Positions 1 through 8,756 of a DNA stretch of 64,000 nucleotides are shown here, piece by piece. The stretch spans positions 62,001 through 126,000 of the forward strand of contig NCIJ01000003.1 in the NCBI GenBank assembly GCA_002282015.1, written 5' to 3'. The DNA comes from Sulfuricurvum sp. 17-40-25. Its GTDB lineage: Bacteria > Campylobacterota > Campylobacteria > Campylobacterales > Sulfurimonadaceae. Every line of letters begins with the position of its first letter. The first letter of the stretch is position 1. The notes beneath the pieces are model-generated. The model had not been told where the DNA came from and searched no databases. It saw nothing but the letters and a program-made list of their open reading frames with translations. Position numbers and translations under genes: made by a program.

Positions 1-20
1 ACTAATAAAAGGATATAACA

Positions 21-1268
21 ATGAAAAAAATTACATTATCAGCGGTAGCTGTTCTCTCTCTAGCAAGCGGTTTTACTAGTACTCTTAGTGCGGATGAATT
101 CACACTTTTTAGCAATCCTAAATTCAATGGTGAAGTTAAAGCGCGTTATGAAAACGTTGATGATCAAAGTAATACCGTACAACAAGCCAATGCGTATACG
201 GTTCGCACGACGTTAGGTCTTGAAACCACTTTACTAGGGGTTAACGGATTAACAATGAAACTAGATGGGACAACAGTACAAACGATTGGAGGAACAAAAT
301 ACAATGACCTATCCCCAACCAAATTTACCAATTACGATGTTGTAGCCGATCCAGAACAGACTCGCTTCACTCAAGCGCATCTTCAATACAAATATGGAGC
401 CACAACTGCCAAGGCAGGACGTCAACTCATCAATTTAGATGCTCAACGCTTCATCGGTTCGGTTGATTGGAGACAAATGCCACAAAGCTTAGATGCTGTT
501 TCCATCAGCAACACATCAATTCCTGGTTTAAATTTGTATGGAGCGTATGTCTACAGCTATGAAACAATTTTTGATGAGCGAACCTATGACAGTAAATCGG
601 TGATCTTAAACGGAAGCTATAAGGTTAATGACATGCTAAAAGTCACCGCGTACGACTATATGCTCTCATTAGAAAGAGGTGCATTTGCAGCCGATACTTA
701 TGGAGTCGCTTTGGCAGGTGATGTTCCTGCAGGACCACTAAAACTTTCCTATCACGGTGAGTACGCTAAACAAACCGATGCAACCTTTGCAACAACAACG
801 ACAAATATCAAAACCCAAAACGATGCTTCGTATTATAATATCGAAGCAACCGCAAGCATGATGGGTATTTCACTGGGAGCGGGGCAAGAGCTTCTCAGCG
901 GTACAAGCGGAAGTGATGGAAAAACAAAATTCCAAACGCCATTAGCAACACTTCATAAATTTAACGGTACTGCAGATAAATTTTTAGTAACCCCTACTGG
1001 CGGGCTGTGTGATACCCATGCAACTGTTGGTTATGGAGCTGCTGGGCTGGGTAAAGCCTTAGCTACTTATCACACCTTTAAAACCGATGTTGCAATGGGT
1101 GGTAATAGTGACCTTGGTAGCGAGTTTGACATCCAATACTCTAATGCAATTCCTGGAGTAAAAGGACTAAATGGACTTCTAAAAGCTGCTTTTTATGATG
1201 GCGGAAATGTTACAGGCTACACCAGCGATAAAGATGTATTCTGGATTGAACTCGATTATAAATTCTAA
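21..1268 (+). CDS. OprD-type outer membrane porin
   Basis: This encodes a 415-residue outer membrane beta-barrel that probably lets small solutes or anions diffuse into the periplasm. Residues 1-24 form a signal peptide (KK, then a hydrophobic core, predicted cut after TLSA). The rest is a run of alternating short amphipathic strands and Gly/Asp/Asn-rich turns, and the protein ends in the aromatic YKF expected for BamA recognition. Length and style match Campylobacterota OprD/major-porin proteins. One Cys (in GGLCDTH) is unusual for a porin. An AAAGGA Shine-Dalgarno lies about 8 bases before the ATG, and the promoter is outside the window. The 3' end overlaps the convergent helicase gene by 4 bases. 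The porin class is fairly sure; the substrate is unknown. Confidence 0.8.
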   Translation: MKKITLSAVAVLSLASGFTSTLSADEFTLFSNPKFNGEVKARYENVDDQSNTVQQANAYTVRTTLGLETTLLGVNGLTMKLDGTTVQTIGGTKYNDLSPTKFTNYDVVADPEQTRFTQAHLQYKYGATTAKAGRQLINLDAQRFIGSVDWRQMPQSLDAVSISNTSIPGLNLYGAYVYSYETIFDERTYDSKSVILNGSYKVNDMLKVTAYDYMLSLERGAFAADTYGVALAGDVPAGPLKLSYHGEYAKQTDATFATTTTNIKTQNDASYYNIEATASMMGISLGAGQELLSGTSGSDGKTKFQTPLATLHKFNGTADKFLVTPTGGLCDTHATVGYGAAGLGKALATYHTFKTDVAMGGNSDLGSEFDIQYSNAIPGVKGLNGLLKAAFYDGGNVTGYTSDKDVFWIELDYKF

Positions 1269-2509
1269 TCCATTATTTCCATAAAGCCCAATGCTTTTGG
1301 GTGAATAAAACAAAGCCGTTCCCATGAACGGTTTGGTTTTGTCAATGTCACTCTATGCGCAGAGATAGAACGGGAAAGTGCCACATAAAATTGCGAAGGA
1401 GCAAATATCTCATTGGTCTCAATGACATAGTCACTCAAGCTCATCCCTTGTGATTTATGAATCGTGATCGCGAATGCAAGGGTGATGGGAAATTGCCCAA
1501 GAGTGATAAGCTTTTCTTCATTCATCACTTTTGCTTTTTCGACCCATTTTGTTTTTGTCGTTTCGACACGCTCCACCTTGACACTCTTACCATCTTCTTT
1601 TTTGACCCATACTACATCGTCTTCAATCGATATGATTCGCCCACGCTCACCGTTATAATAGTTCCACGCATTTCGGGTAAATAGGATTGGAGCACCTGCT
1701 TTGAGTACCATTACAGATTCAATGCGACTTTCACTCATAAATCGCTCAATATCTCTGTCTTGCATTTTTTTATCATGGACAGTGACATAGGTGGAAATCT
1801 CAACTTCCTCTCCATTCAAATGAGCCAGCTGAGAACGATTGTGGTTTTGAGCGCTGATATTTTTACCGTAGAGCAGTGTAATCGTACTTTTATCCTCAGG
1901 GAGTTCTCGTACCAACGTATCCAATGCACGCGCTTCCTCTTCCGAGATAGAGGCATGCCGCACTTTCTCCAACAAACTCAAAAACTCTTCTTCATGGGTA
2001 CGAAAAGAGCCTCTCAGATGAATCGTCTCAAAACCAAAACGTTCCCAACTAGGCGATTCAAACGCAAAATAGATTTGCTCATTACCTCGCACTACCGGTG
2101 GAAGCTGTAGAAAATCACCTATAACCACCAGTTTACCATTAAACTCAGCCTGCAAAAGCCGAAGGCGTATCATATCCAGCACCGGTGCGCTCACCATGGA
2201 TATCTCGTCTATGACAATAAGATTCATCGAGTGAATAAGCTTATGTACTTTCTTCGAACACTCCAGTTTTCCATTTCGATCCAGCTCTTCTTGAGAGTTC
2301 GCAATCCCAAGGTCGAAAAAACTGTGCAGGGTTTGCCCACCGATAAGTGTCGCCGCCATCCCTGTTGAAGCCAGCGATGCCACTTTTTGTCCATGGGTAT
2401 GTGCATATTCGATAATAGCCCGTGTCAGGGTCGTCTTTCCCGAACCCGCACCACCTGTTATAAAAAGATTGGAGGTTTCTAAGATTTTGAGAGCAGTATC
2501 AATCATCAT
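1265..2509 (-). CDS. RecD/PIF1-like SF1 DNA helicase
   Basis: This is a 414-residue ATP-dependent helicase of superfamily 1, in the PIF1/RecD2-like branch. Walker A is GGAGSGKTTL near residue 20 and Walker B is VIDEISMV near residue 100. A C-terminal UvrD-type motif ITIHKSQGMSL binds ATP and DNA. The start is ATGATG behind AGGGAA; which of the two Met codons is used cannot be told. It stands alone, pointing away from the degenerate GGDEF gene and into the porin. Compared with RecD2 it lacks the long N-terminal region, so it resembles the stand-alone AAA/PIF1 helicases of Campylobacterota. A role in resolving unusual DNA structures or in recombination is inferred from the family. Confidence 0.82.
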   Translation of the reverse strand: MMIDTALKILETSNLFITGGAGSGKTTLTRAIIEYAHTHGQKVASLASTGMAATLIGGQTLHSFFDLGIANSQEELDRNGKLECSKKVHKLIHSMNLIVIDEISMVSAPVLDMIRLRLLQAEFNGKLVVIGDFLQLPPVVRGNEQIYFAFESPSWERFGFETIHLRGSFRTHEEEFLSLLEKVRHASISEEEARALDTLVRELPEDKSTITLLYGKNISAQNHNRSQLAHLNGEEVEISTYVTVHDKKMQDRDIERFMSESRIESVMVLKAGAPILFTRNAWNYYNGERGRIISIEDDVVWVKKEDGKSVKVERVETTKTKWVEKAKVMNEEKLITLGQFPITLAFAITIHKSQGMSLSDYVIETNEIFAPSQFYVALSRSISAHRVTLTKPNRSWERLCFIHPKALGFMEIMD

Positions 2510-2651
2510 TTCCCTTATTCATCGCATCATTATAATCCATCAGCCTAAAAACTACCGAACAGCTAAACTATCTTCACTCTCTTAATAACTTTAGCTATAA
2601 GAAGAAATTATCCCTATAAGTGCACCCTTTTAAACTTTTGATTACATATGT

Positions 2652-2657
2652 TATAAT
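2652..2657 (+). promoter_or_regulatory. Probable sigma70 -10 box for the GGDEF-like/TonB pair
   Basis: TATAAT lies 27 bases before the ATG at 2684. The -35 region (TTTAAA at 17-base spacing) is poor, as is common in Campylobacterota. Confidence 0.55.
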
Positions 2658-2683
2658 CAAGCAAAATTGTGTAGGAAAATGAG

Positions 2684-3127
2684 ATGCTTGATACGTTCAA
2701 TGAGTACCGTAAACGCTTTCAAGAGCAATTGCTCAATGACATCTCAGGATATCATTACCGTTTTACACGTCATCATCAACCTTATTCTATTGCATTGGTC
2801 TATGTTTCCGAAACAGATGTCAGCCTTGATACCTTTGAAACTCATCTTCGAGAAAGTGACACCATTATTTTTTTGAAGGCCAATCTATGTGCCATCATCT
2901 TTGATGATGCCAATGAAGAACAAGGCTTAAAAGCAGCCGAAAACCTTCTCTCTCTTGTTCAAGATATCTGCTTTACCAAACACCTTTATATGGCAGTTGT
3001 CACTGTCAATTCAGATATCAATGACTTTCAAACCGTTCATGATCTCTTTGATCTTATTGCCTATGCCCTCGATCACAATATGGATAACAGCGTATTAGAA
3101 AAATCACAAATTATAAAAAATGCTTAA
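2684..3127 (+). CDS. Degenerate GGDEF-like protein
   Basis: This 147-residue protein has no signal peptide or membrane segment. It resembles the core of a GGDEF domain: LRESDTIIFLKANLCAIIF sits where lRxxD...GGDEFaii would be, followed by a helix (GLKAAENLLSLV) and a closing strand. The GGDEF signature itself is gone (KANLC), so cyclase activity is not expected; nucleotide binding or a purely structural role is possible. A -10 box lies just upstream, and the tonB-like gene follows after 15 bases, so the two are probably co-transcribed. The GGDEF relationship is my inference from the pattern and should be tested by profile search; otherwise this is a hypothetical protein. Confidence 0.5.
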   Translation: MLDTFNEYRKRFQEQLLNDISGYHYRFTRHHQPYSIALVYVSETDVSLDTFETHLRESDTIIFLKANLCAIIFDDANEEQGLKAAENLLSLVQDICFTKHLYMAVVTVNSDINDFQTVHDLFDLIAYALDHNMDNSVLEKSQIIKNA

Positions 3128-3142
3128 GTAACCCTATACTCT

Positions 3143-3820
3143 ATGATCGTAATCCCCCGTTCACTTACCTATTCTTTGGCAATTCATCTTTGTCTCCTAG
3201 CTGTACTTATCTTCACCTTATTGCCTGATTCAAAAAAAGAGACCCGTAAATCGTTAAAATTACAGATGATATCCCTGTCTCCAAGTCCTGCTGTAGTTTC
3301 AAAACCTAGAACTCCCCAACCAACAGTGCCCGCTAAACCTATCCCAGTTCAAAAAATAAAACCATTAACCCCAGCTACGGTACCGATCACAGCAGTAAAA
3401 CCATTGTTACCAACGCCAGTCATTACTCCAATGCGAACACCGTCTCCACCAGTTCTTCAGACCATAACACCCGTTGAGACACCCAAAGCGGTTTATACTC
3501 CTACGCCTCAGCCACAAGTGCAAAGCGTTAACGTAGAAAAAGAGTTTTTAGATGCCCATCTAGGAAAAATTCGTGCCCTACTCATCCAAAATCTCAAATA
3601 TCCTAGAAACGCACAACGTCTAAAAATGCAGGGAGAAGTTCGGGTAAGTTTTCGTCTAAAAAGTGATGGGAGCGTAGAGAATATAGAGGTTGTTCAAAGC
3701 TCAGGGTTTGAACTGCTGGATGAGGATGCAAAAACATTGATTAAAAATACCGCACCTCAATTTCCAAAACCGACCAAGAGCATCACCTTAAGTGTTCCTC
3801 TGGCCTATCTTCTTCGTTAA
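3143..3820 (+). CDS. TonB-family energy transducer
   Basis: This 225-residue protein would carry proton-motive energy from an ExbB/ExbD motor to outer membrane receptors. A single N-terminal membrane anchor (about residues 8-27, IHLCLLAVLIFTLLP) is followed by a Pro/Lys/Thr-rich periplasmic spacer (about 45-125). The C-terminal TonB domain contains YPRNAQRLKMQGEVRVSF and the usual SGFELLDEDA segment. No exbB or exbD gene adjoins it, so it must use a motor encoded elsewhere, perhaps the one at 15.6-18 kb, or serve a TolA-like purpose. Its stop overlaps the convergent exonuclease gene by 4 bases. Confidence 0.85.
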   Translation: MIVIPRSLTYSLAIHLCLLAVLIFTLLPDSKKETRKSLKLQMISLSPSPAVVSKPRTPQPTVPAKPIPVQKIKPLTPATVPITAVKPLLPTPVITPMRTPSPPVLQTITPVETPKAVYTPTPQPQVQSVNVEKEFLDAHLGKIRALLIQNLKYPRNAQRLKMQGEVRVSFRLKSDGSVENIEVVQSSGFELLDEDAKTLIKNTAPQFPKPTKSITLSVPLAYLLR

Positions 3821-4560
3821 GAGGCCAAAACCTTATCGATACTGTAACGCATATCATCATCCAGACTGTCCATATTGCCTAACATCCATGTCAGGTAACC
3901 TTTGTCTGCAGTCACGATTTCTGCAAGTGTTTTCCCTTTATACTTTCCAAACTTCAATGGCTTCGTATAAAATACAGGAGTCTGTGTCAACTCTACCATT
4001 TTATCGATTGGATTAACGCTTCCAAAACGATCTTCGAGCTTTTTACGCAGTTCACTCAAAAAGAGTTTTAAAACCAGTACGTCTCCGATCGCATCATGCG
4101 CTTTTACAACAATACCCAATGCAGCGGCTTCCGCTTCTTCTTGCTTATACAATTCCAATCGATAGCGAAAGTATTGCAATCGGTGTGCATCTTCATCTTC
4201 AAAAAGATGTTTGGCGCATCGAAGCGTATCGATCAAACGCATTTGCGACGTAAAGTTTTCTTTGGACAGCATTCCCAAATCAAATGGAGCATTATGAATA
4301 ATAAGGACATTGTCTGGGGTATTAAGCTCACATAAGGTTTTAAACGCCTCTGTCTCAATACATATAGGCTTGTCTTCAATCATCTCAGGGGTAATACCAT
4401 GCACTTCCATCGCTGGATATGCAATAGGAGTATCACAAGAACACAAATCATTATAGACATCGACCGCTTTGCCATTAAGGACTAAAAATCCTAATTGGAT
4501 AACACGATCGTTCTCACCGGTTCCTGTTGTTTCCGTATCAAGAATGATGTATTTCGCCAT
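3817..4560 (-). CDS. DnaQ-like 3'-5' exonuclease with C-terminal DUF3820-like domain
   Basis: This 247-residue protein belongs to the DEDDh exonuclease family (DNA polymerase III epsilon/RNase T type). ExoI is ILDTETTGTG (Asp and Glu ligands near residues 8 and 10), ExoII is IIHNAPFDLGML near 90, and ExoIII is KAHDAIGDVLVL near 155 with the His-Asp pair. Residues about 195-247 (LKFGKYKGKTLAEI...YLTWML) look like the small DUF3820 module often found after such exonucleases. A role in proofreading or DNA/RNA end trimming is inferred. The gene for the acidic protein lies 2 bases upstream on the same strand, so the two form an operon. Confidence 0.85.
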   Translation of the reverse strand: MAKYIILDTETTGTGENDRVIQLGFLVLNGKAVDVYNDLCSCDTPIAYPAMEVHGITPEMIEDKPICIETEAFKTLCELNTPDNVLIIHNAPFDLGMLSKENFTSQMRLIDTLRCAKHLFEDEDAHRLQYFRYRLELYKQEEAEAAALGIVVKAHDAIGDVLVLKLFLSELRKKLEDRFGSVNPIDKMVELTQTPVFYTKPLKFGKYKGKTLAEIVTADKGYLTWMLGNMDSLDDDMRYSIDKVLAS

Positions 4561-4562
4561 CC

Positions 4563-4910
4563 TTAATACTGATCGTTGTCATCATGGTCAAAGATATCGT
4601 AATCATCTTCGTCCTCATCATCTTCGTCATCATAAATATCGTCATCATCGCCTTCACCTTCAGAGCGCATTGCGGTGAGTTCTGTATAAAGCTGCTCCGC
4701 TTCTTCTTCATCGATATCGCCGGTTTGAAGCTCTTTGAGTAATTCTTTATACTCATCACGCAGTGCTTGCATGTCTTCTAACTGTGTTCGCTCATCGGCA
4801 GTTGCATCTTTTGCTGATGCAATACCCTCAAAAAGATCATCAATATGATCCTCAACGTCAGGAATAAGTTCATTTTGTATTAAATGCTTTAATTGCTCGA
4901 TGTAAGCCAT
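4563..4910 (-). CDS. Conserved-type acidic hypothetical protein
   Basis: This 115-residue protein of unknown function has two parts. Residues 1-80 are helical and charged, probably coiled coil (EDMQALRDEYKELLKEL). Residues 83-115 are almost entirely Asp/Glu with a few Tyr, so the C-terminus is an intrinsically disordered acidic tail. No signal peptide or membrane segment is visible. The ATG is preceded by AAGGGGAAACC. It lies 2 bases upstream of the DnaQ-like exonuclease gene, which suggests a shared transcript and perhaps a nucleic-acid-mimic or chaperone-like role; that is speculation. Confidence 0.7.
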   Translation of the reverse strand: MAYIEQLKHLIQNELIPDVEDHIDDLFEGIASAKDATADERTQLEDMQALRDEYKELLKELQTGDIDEEEAEQLYTELTAMRSEGEGDDDDIYDDEDDEDEDDYDIFDHDDNDQY

Positions 4911-4938
4911 GGTTTCCCCTTGTATTCTATGTCCCTTA

Positions 4939-6873
4939 TTATACCAAAGCCTTTAAAAATTCCTCAAATTTTTCGGCACTTAATGGACGGGAATAAAGAT
5001 ACCCCTGTCCTTGTTCACACCCAAAGTTTTTTAAAAATTCTGCCTGTTCTACTTTTTCTATTCCCTCAGCAATCGTTCGAAAGCCAAGTGCTTTTGACAT
5101 CGCTATAACTGCTTTCACAATTGCCATATCCTGCTCGTTATGAGGTATCCCCCCTACGAACGATTGATCGATCTTTAGTTTATCAATCGGAAACTGTTTG
5201 AGATAGCTCAAACTAGAATACCCTGTCCCAAAATCATCAATGGCCACTTCAATACCAAGTGTTTTTAGCTCCATTAATTTTTCACCAAAAATTTGAGGAT
5301 TCCCCATCAAAACACTTTCGGTCATTTCAAGTTCTAAATAACGAGGTTCAAGTTGAATCTCATCAATAATGACCTTAATCACTTCAACGATATCCGGACG
5401 CTCAAACTGTTTACCCGATACATTGACCGAAATACGCCCTTCAAATAGTCCTTGTTCTTTCCATAACTTCACTTGGATACAAGCATCCCTTAATATTTGT
5501 TCACCTATGGGAATAATCAAGTTATTGCTTTCACACAATGGGATAAAAACATCAGGAGAAACAATTCCCATAACCGGATGATTCCATCGGACCAAAGCTT
5601 CTGCACCCGTTAGTTTTCCCGTTTGTAAACTCACTTGAGGCTGATAATAGACCAAAAATTCTGACGCTTCAATTCCACGTCTTAACTCTCGTTCCAATAA
5701 AACCCGTTCAAACAGTTGTACGCTCATATCAGAAGAAAAGAAACAATACTTATTGCGTCCATCGTCTTTGGCTCGACGCAATGCAATGTCCGCATTTTTC
5801 AAAAGTATTTCGCCGCTCTCACCATCATCCGGGTATGCTGCTATACCGATACTCGCAGAAAGCGTAAAGTCCACTTCACCCACCGTAAAGGAATTGTCAA
5901 ACAAAGCTTGCACCCGATTCACAATCTCTTCGCTCTTCAATACATCTTGAAGCCCCTCTAAGACAATAATAAACTCATCGCCTCCTACTCGAGCCAGTGT
6001 ATCTCCTCGGCCAAGTACCGAAGACAGTTTTTGAGCTACTTGTACTATCACGTCATCACCGACTGCATGGCCATACGATTCATTAATGTCTTTAAAATGG
6101 TCAAGATTTAAATCCAATACAACCACTTTCTCATGGGGACGCTTTGGGTGTGAGATCGCATGGTCTAATTTTGCTAATAACAGTAACCGATTCGGCAAAT
6201 CGGTCAAGCCATCATAATGCGCAATATGTTCAATTTTTCGCTCTAAAGATAGGCGCAATTCATCGCCTAAACGAACCAACTCACTCACATCGTTTAAAAA
6301 AAGCTTTAGCACTCTTTGACCTAATAGTTCGACTTCCATTAGCGTCACATCATAAACACGGCTACGTACTTTTATGCGCTCATGATCCACACCACCGTGC
6401 GTATTAAAAATCTCCATCAGATGATCCCATATCTCCGGCGTTAACATCTTGGATATTGGGTCATCGATATTCACCCCAAAAGTCATCATGGCTTCTGCAT
6501 TAAGCCACCGTATGATCTGTACTTTTTGAACATAAATAATTTCACAAAATGCAATGCCTAACATATTAAATGTCGCTTTTGCATCCCTGAATTTAGCTTC
6601 TATCACTTTACATTCGGAAGATTCGTCACAAAAAAGACGCCATTTTTCTTCATCATTTAATGTCATACAATAAAGTTCAATATCGGCTTTTGTTAATGTC
6701 CCGGCATATTCCTCGTTCTCATCCAATAACCTGATTTGATCAACTTTATGATCATTCATAATCTCTATTGCCATATCAAGCGGGCGGTCATTATGAATGG
6801 TGATATGCGCATCTAATGCAGAATCTACTGTGAGCTGATCTTGTTTATCTGTAATAAGATCATTCAGTAACAT
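4939..6873 (-). CDS. CBS-PAS-GGDEF-EAL cyclic-di-GMP protein
   Basis: This 644-residue cytoplasmic protein probably makes and/or degrades cyclic di-GMP. In order: a CBS-like region (about 20-85), a PAS-like region (about 115-205), a GGDEF domain with intact RVGGDEF near residue 315, and an EAL domain with intact GAEALVRWNHP near 430 and DDFGTGYSSL near 560. The product-inhibition site RxxD is missing: the residue three before the Asp is Gly (LGRGDTLARVGGDEF). I chose the ATG at 6873 because AGTAGG sits 8 bases upstream; a longer reading frame to 6921 would run into the rhodanese gene. Only 8 bases separate it from that gene, so the two are co-transcribed. CBS domains suggest control by adenine nucleotides. 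Confidence 0.88.
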   Translation of the reverse strand: MLLNDLITDKQDQLTVDSALDAHITIHNDRPLDMAIEIMNDHKVDQIRLLDENEEYAGTLTKADIELYCMTLNDEEKWRLFCDESSECKVIEAKFRDAKATFNMLGIAFCEIIYVQKVQIIRWLNAEAMMTFGVNIDDPISKMLTPEIWDHLMEIFNTHGGVDHERIKVRSRVYDVTLMEVELLGQRVLKLFLNDVSELVRLGDELRLSLERKIEHIAHYDGLTDLPNRLLLLAKLDHAISHPKRPHEKVVVLDLNLDHFKDINESYGHAVGDDVIVQVAQKLSSVLGRGDTLARVGGDEFIIVLEGLQDVLKSEEIVNRVQALFDNSFTVGEVDFTLSASIGIAAYPDDGESGEILLKNADIALRRAKDDGRNKYCFFSSDMSVQLFERVLLERELRRGIEASEFLVYYQPQVSLQTGKLTGAEALVRWNHPVMGIVSPDVFIPLCESNNLIIPIGEQILRDACIQVKLWKEQGLFEGRISVNVSGKQFERPDIVEVIKVIIDEIQLEPRYLELEMTESVLMGNPQIFGEKLMELKTLGIEVAIDDFGTGYSSLSYLKQFPIDKLKIDQSFVGGIPHNEQDMAIVKAVIAMSKALGFRTIAEGIEKVEQAEFLKNFGCEQGQGYLYSRPLSAEKFEEFLKALV

Positions 6874-6881
6874 TTGATTAC

Positions 6882-7790
6882 CTACTTTATGACTTCGGTA
6901 ATGGGATGAAATTCTTCCCATTTATATTGAATCATACCAGTGTCCTGCCTATTGCCCCACTCACGCATGGATGCATCGTAAAGGCGAATATTTGTATAAC
7001 CCAAAATACCACTGAGAACAAAATAGTTAAAAGAGGTTTCAAGCCCACCTGTACAGTAAACAACAACCGGTTGAGCCGGTGCTAAACCAAAGCCCTCACT
7101 AAAAATCTTTTTGAGCTCTCCCGTTGGTCTCACCTTTAACTCCGGAGTAATACTGTACGTCCAAAAATAGCTCATAGCCCCAGGTATATGCCCTAATCGT
7201 TCAACTCCATTAGATGCTAGAATTCCAAAATAATTCTCACTTGCACGGGCATCTATCATCGCGACTTTGCCGATGTTTTGTTTGACATACGACAAATCAG
7301 CCACCATTTCAGGCATCTTTTGCACCGTAAAATTTCCATCAGCTGCTTTTGGATCATCACTCAGAACAAAACGTTTCTCTGCTTTCCATTGTTCCAATCC
7401 ACCATCCATAATAGCTACATTTTTAGCTCCACTGGATTTCATTGCCCAATACACATACGTACTCGTTAGCAGATCTTTAGCAACTCCTAGATGACCGTAC
7501 AGGATAATATTTGAATCGGAATTAATCCCAAGAGAACGCATATGGTTTTGTATCTCATCTGGGGTCTTAAGTAAAAAATGTTTTTCCTGTGCTGTTCTCC
7601 ATGCACTTATATCGGTACGAAGAGCACCATGAATATGCCCCTCTTTATGATAGGTATCCAGTTCAGACACATCGATAATAACTACTTTTGGATCATTAAG
7701 CATACTGGCAACTTGTGCCGTGGTTTGCAAGGCATCCCATCCCCATACACTACATAATGAAAATGCATAGATAAGTATCATTTTATTCAT
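6882..7790 (-). CDS. Periplasmic two-domain rhodanese (sulfurtransferase)
   Basis: This 302-residue protein transfers sulfane sulfur, typically from thiosulfate or a persulfide to a thiol acceptor. An N-terminal signal peptide (about residues 1-17, MILIYAFSLCSVWG core) points to the periplasm. The N-terminal rhodanese repeat (KVVIIDVSELDTYHKEGHI) lacks an active Cys and is structural. The C-terminal repeat has the active loop VVYCTGGLETS with the catalytic Cys. Such proteins are common in sulfur-oxidising Campylobacterota, and a link to thiosulfate or polysulfide metabolism is inferred. It is the first gene of a pair with the GGDEF-EAL gene, which could tie c-di-GMP to sulfur availability. 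Confidence 0.85.
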   Translation of the reverse strand: MNKMILIYAFSLCSVWGWDALQTTAQVASMLNDPKVVIIDVSELDTYHKEGHIHGALRTDISAWRTAQEKHFLLKTPDEIQNHMRSLGINSDSNIILYGHLGVAKDLLTSTYVYWAMKSSGAKNVAIMDGGLEQWKAEKRFVLSDDPKAADGNFTVQKMPEMVADLSYVKQNIGKVAMIDARASENYFGILASNGVERLGHIPGAMSYFWTYSITPELKVRPTGELKKIFSEGFGLAPAQPVVVYCTGGLETSFNYFVLSGILGYTNIRLYDASMREWGNRQDTGMIQYKWEEFHPITEVIK

Positions 7791-7899
7791 AAAATATCTC
7801 CATATTTCTACAATAAAAAGATAGTAACGGAAGTGAACTTAAAGGGATATTTTAGAGAAAGGGAGGAACGAGAGAATATAAATAGTAAAACACACAATT

Positions 7900-7916
7900 G
7901 AGGATTTAGAATCCTC
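7900..7916. terminator. Hairpin downstream of the DUF302 lipoprotein gene
   Basis: Arms GAGGATT and AATCCTC (7 bp) enclose a 3-base loop. On the minus strand they are followed by AATTGTGTGTTTT, so the hairpin may end the DUF302 transcript before the rhodanese gene. Confidence 0.5.
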
Positions 7917-7942
7917 TTTTGCTTCTAACACACAAGAGAGGA

Positions 7943-8530
7943 TTAAAAATCCCCTTTTGCTCCTTTTTTGATCAACATTTCCATTGTTTCTTTAACAACA
8001 AGAGCTTGTTTCAACATCGCAGGAGGAAGTGGTTTACCCCCATAAATTGCCATTTGCAAGTCCATAGTAACTAAAAAGCGATCACCATTGCCATATTCAA
8101 TCAGCATAATTCGACATGGCATAAATCCGCCGTAATATCGAGAATGATTTAAAAATACTTTTGCAGTTGTTAAATTACATACAGAGACAATACGTGCATG
8201 TTTAACTTCTGTTGGTCCTGCATCATTCTTAGTGTACATTTTAACGTCACCGGTTACCATCATATTACGCTCTTCTGTAATAGCTTTAATCGAATCTACA
8301 GCCTGATCATTAGTAACATCATCTAAGATTTTTTCTTCAATCATCATCGCTTTTGCAGGATCACCCGATTCATCAACTACGTTTAACATTTTCACATATG
8401 ACGCTTGTGTATTTGATTCCAAACTTGCAAATGCTGGTGCCATAGACATCATATTTCCCATTGTGGTACATCCACTCATTAGCATTACCGTTAGTGTTGA
8501 TAGCAACACTGAAAGTATTGTTTTTGTCAT
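7943..8530 (-). CDS. DUF302-family lipoprotein
   Basis: This 195-residue predicted lipoprotein has a signal peptide ending in the lipobox LMSGC (Cys 21). The mature part carries a DUF302-like fold: KHARIVSVCNLTTAKVF, then GGFMPCRIMLIEYGNGDRFLVTMDL, close to the family hallmark (small aliphatic residue, PC, then acidic). DUF302 proteins occur in sulfur-oxidising bacteria and some are thought to bind metal, heme or copper, but no firm biochemistry applies here. A Met-rich stretch (MGNMMSMAP) right after the lipid anchor could be a linker or a metal ligand. It is monocistronic, with a hairpin downstream. Lipoprotein status is sure; function unknown. Confidence 0.78.
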   Translation of the reverse strand: MTKTILSVLLSTLTVMLMSGCTTMGNMMSMAPAFASLESNTQASYVKMLNVVDESGDPAKAMMIEEKILDDVTNDQAVDSIKAITEERNMMVTGDVKMYTKNDAGPTEVKHARIVSVCNLTTAKVFLNHSRYYGGFMPCRIMLIEYGNGDRFLVTMDLQMAIYGGKPLPPAMLKQALVVKETMEMLIKKGAKGDF

Positions 8531-8756
8531 GTATTTCTTCCTTTGAGTTTTTTTTTCTATTTAATTCTACCTATTGTCTCTAAAGTATTTCCTTAATCTA
8601 TTTACATTTTTTTTACGCAAATACGATAAGAATATTTTTTATGGAACAAATATAAGTAACCTTATGTGGATGTCAATATACAAATTGCACTGTAACACCG
8701 CTGTAATATTAAAAATATACAATTATTTTGAAATTTAAAAAAAAAAGGTGAAGATC

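Noticed and set aside
8748-8756. GTG start at 8748 for the beta-helix gene
   Set aside because: The GTG is part of the Shine-Dalgarno AAGGTGA for the ATG at 8757.
8531-8756. A sigma28-type promoter (CGATAAG) upstream of the beta-helix gene
   Set aside because: CGATAAG occurs near 8628, but no matching TAAA -35 box lies at the usual distance.
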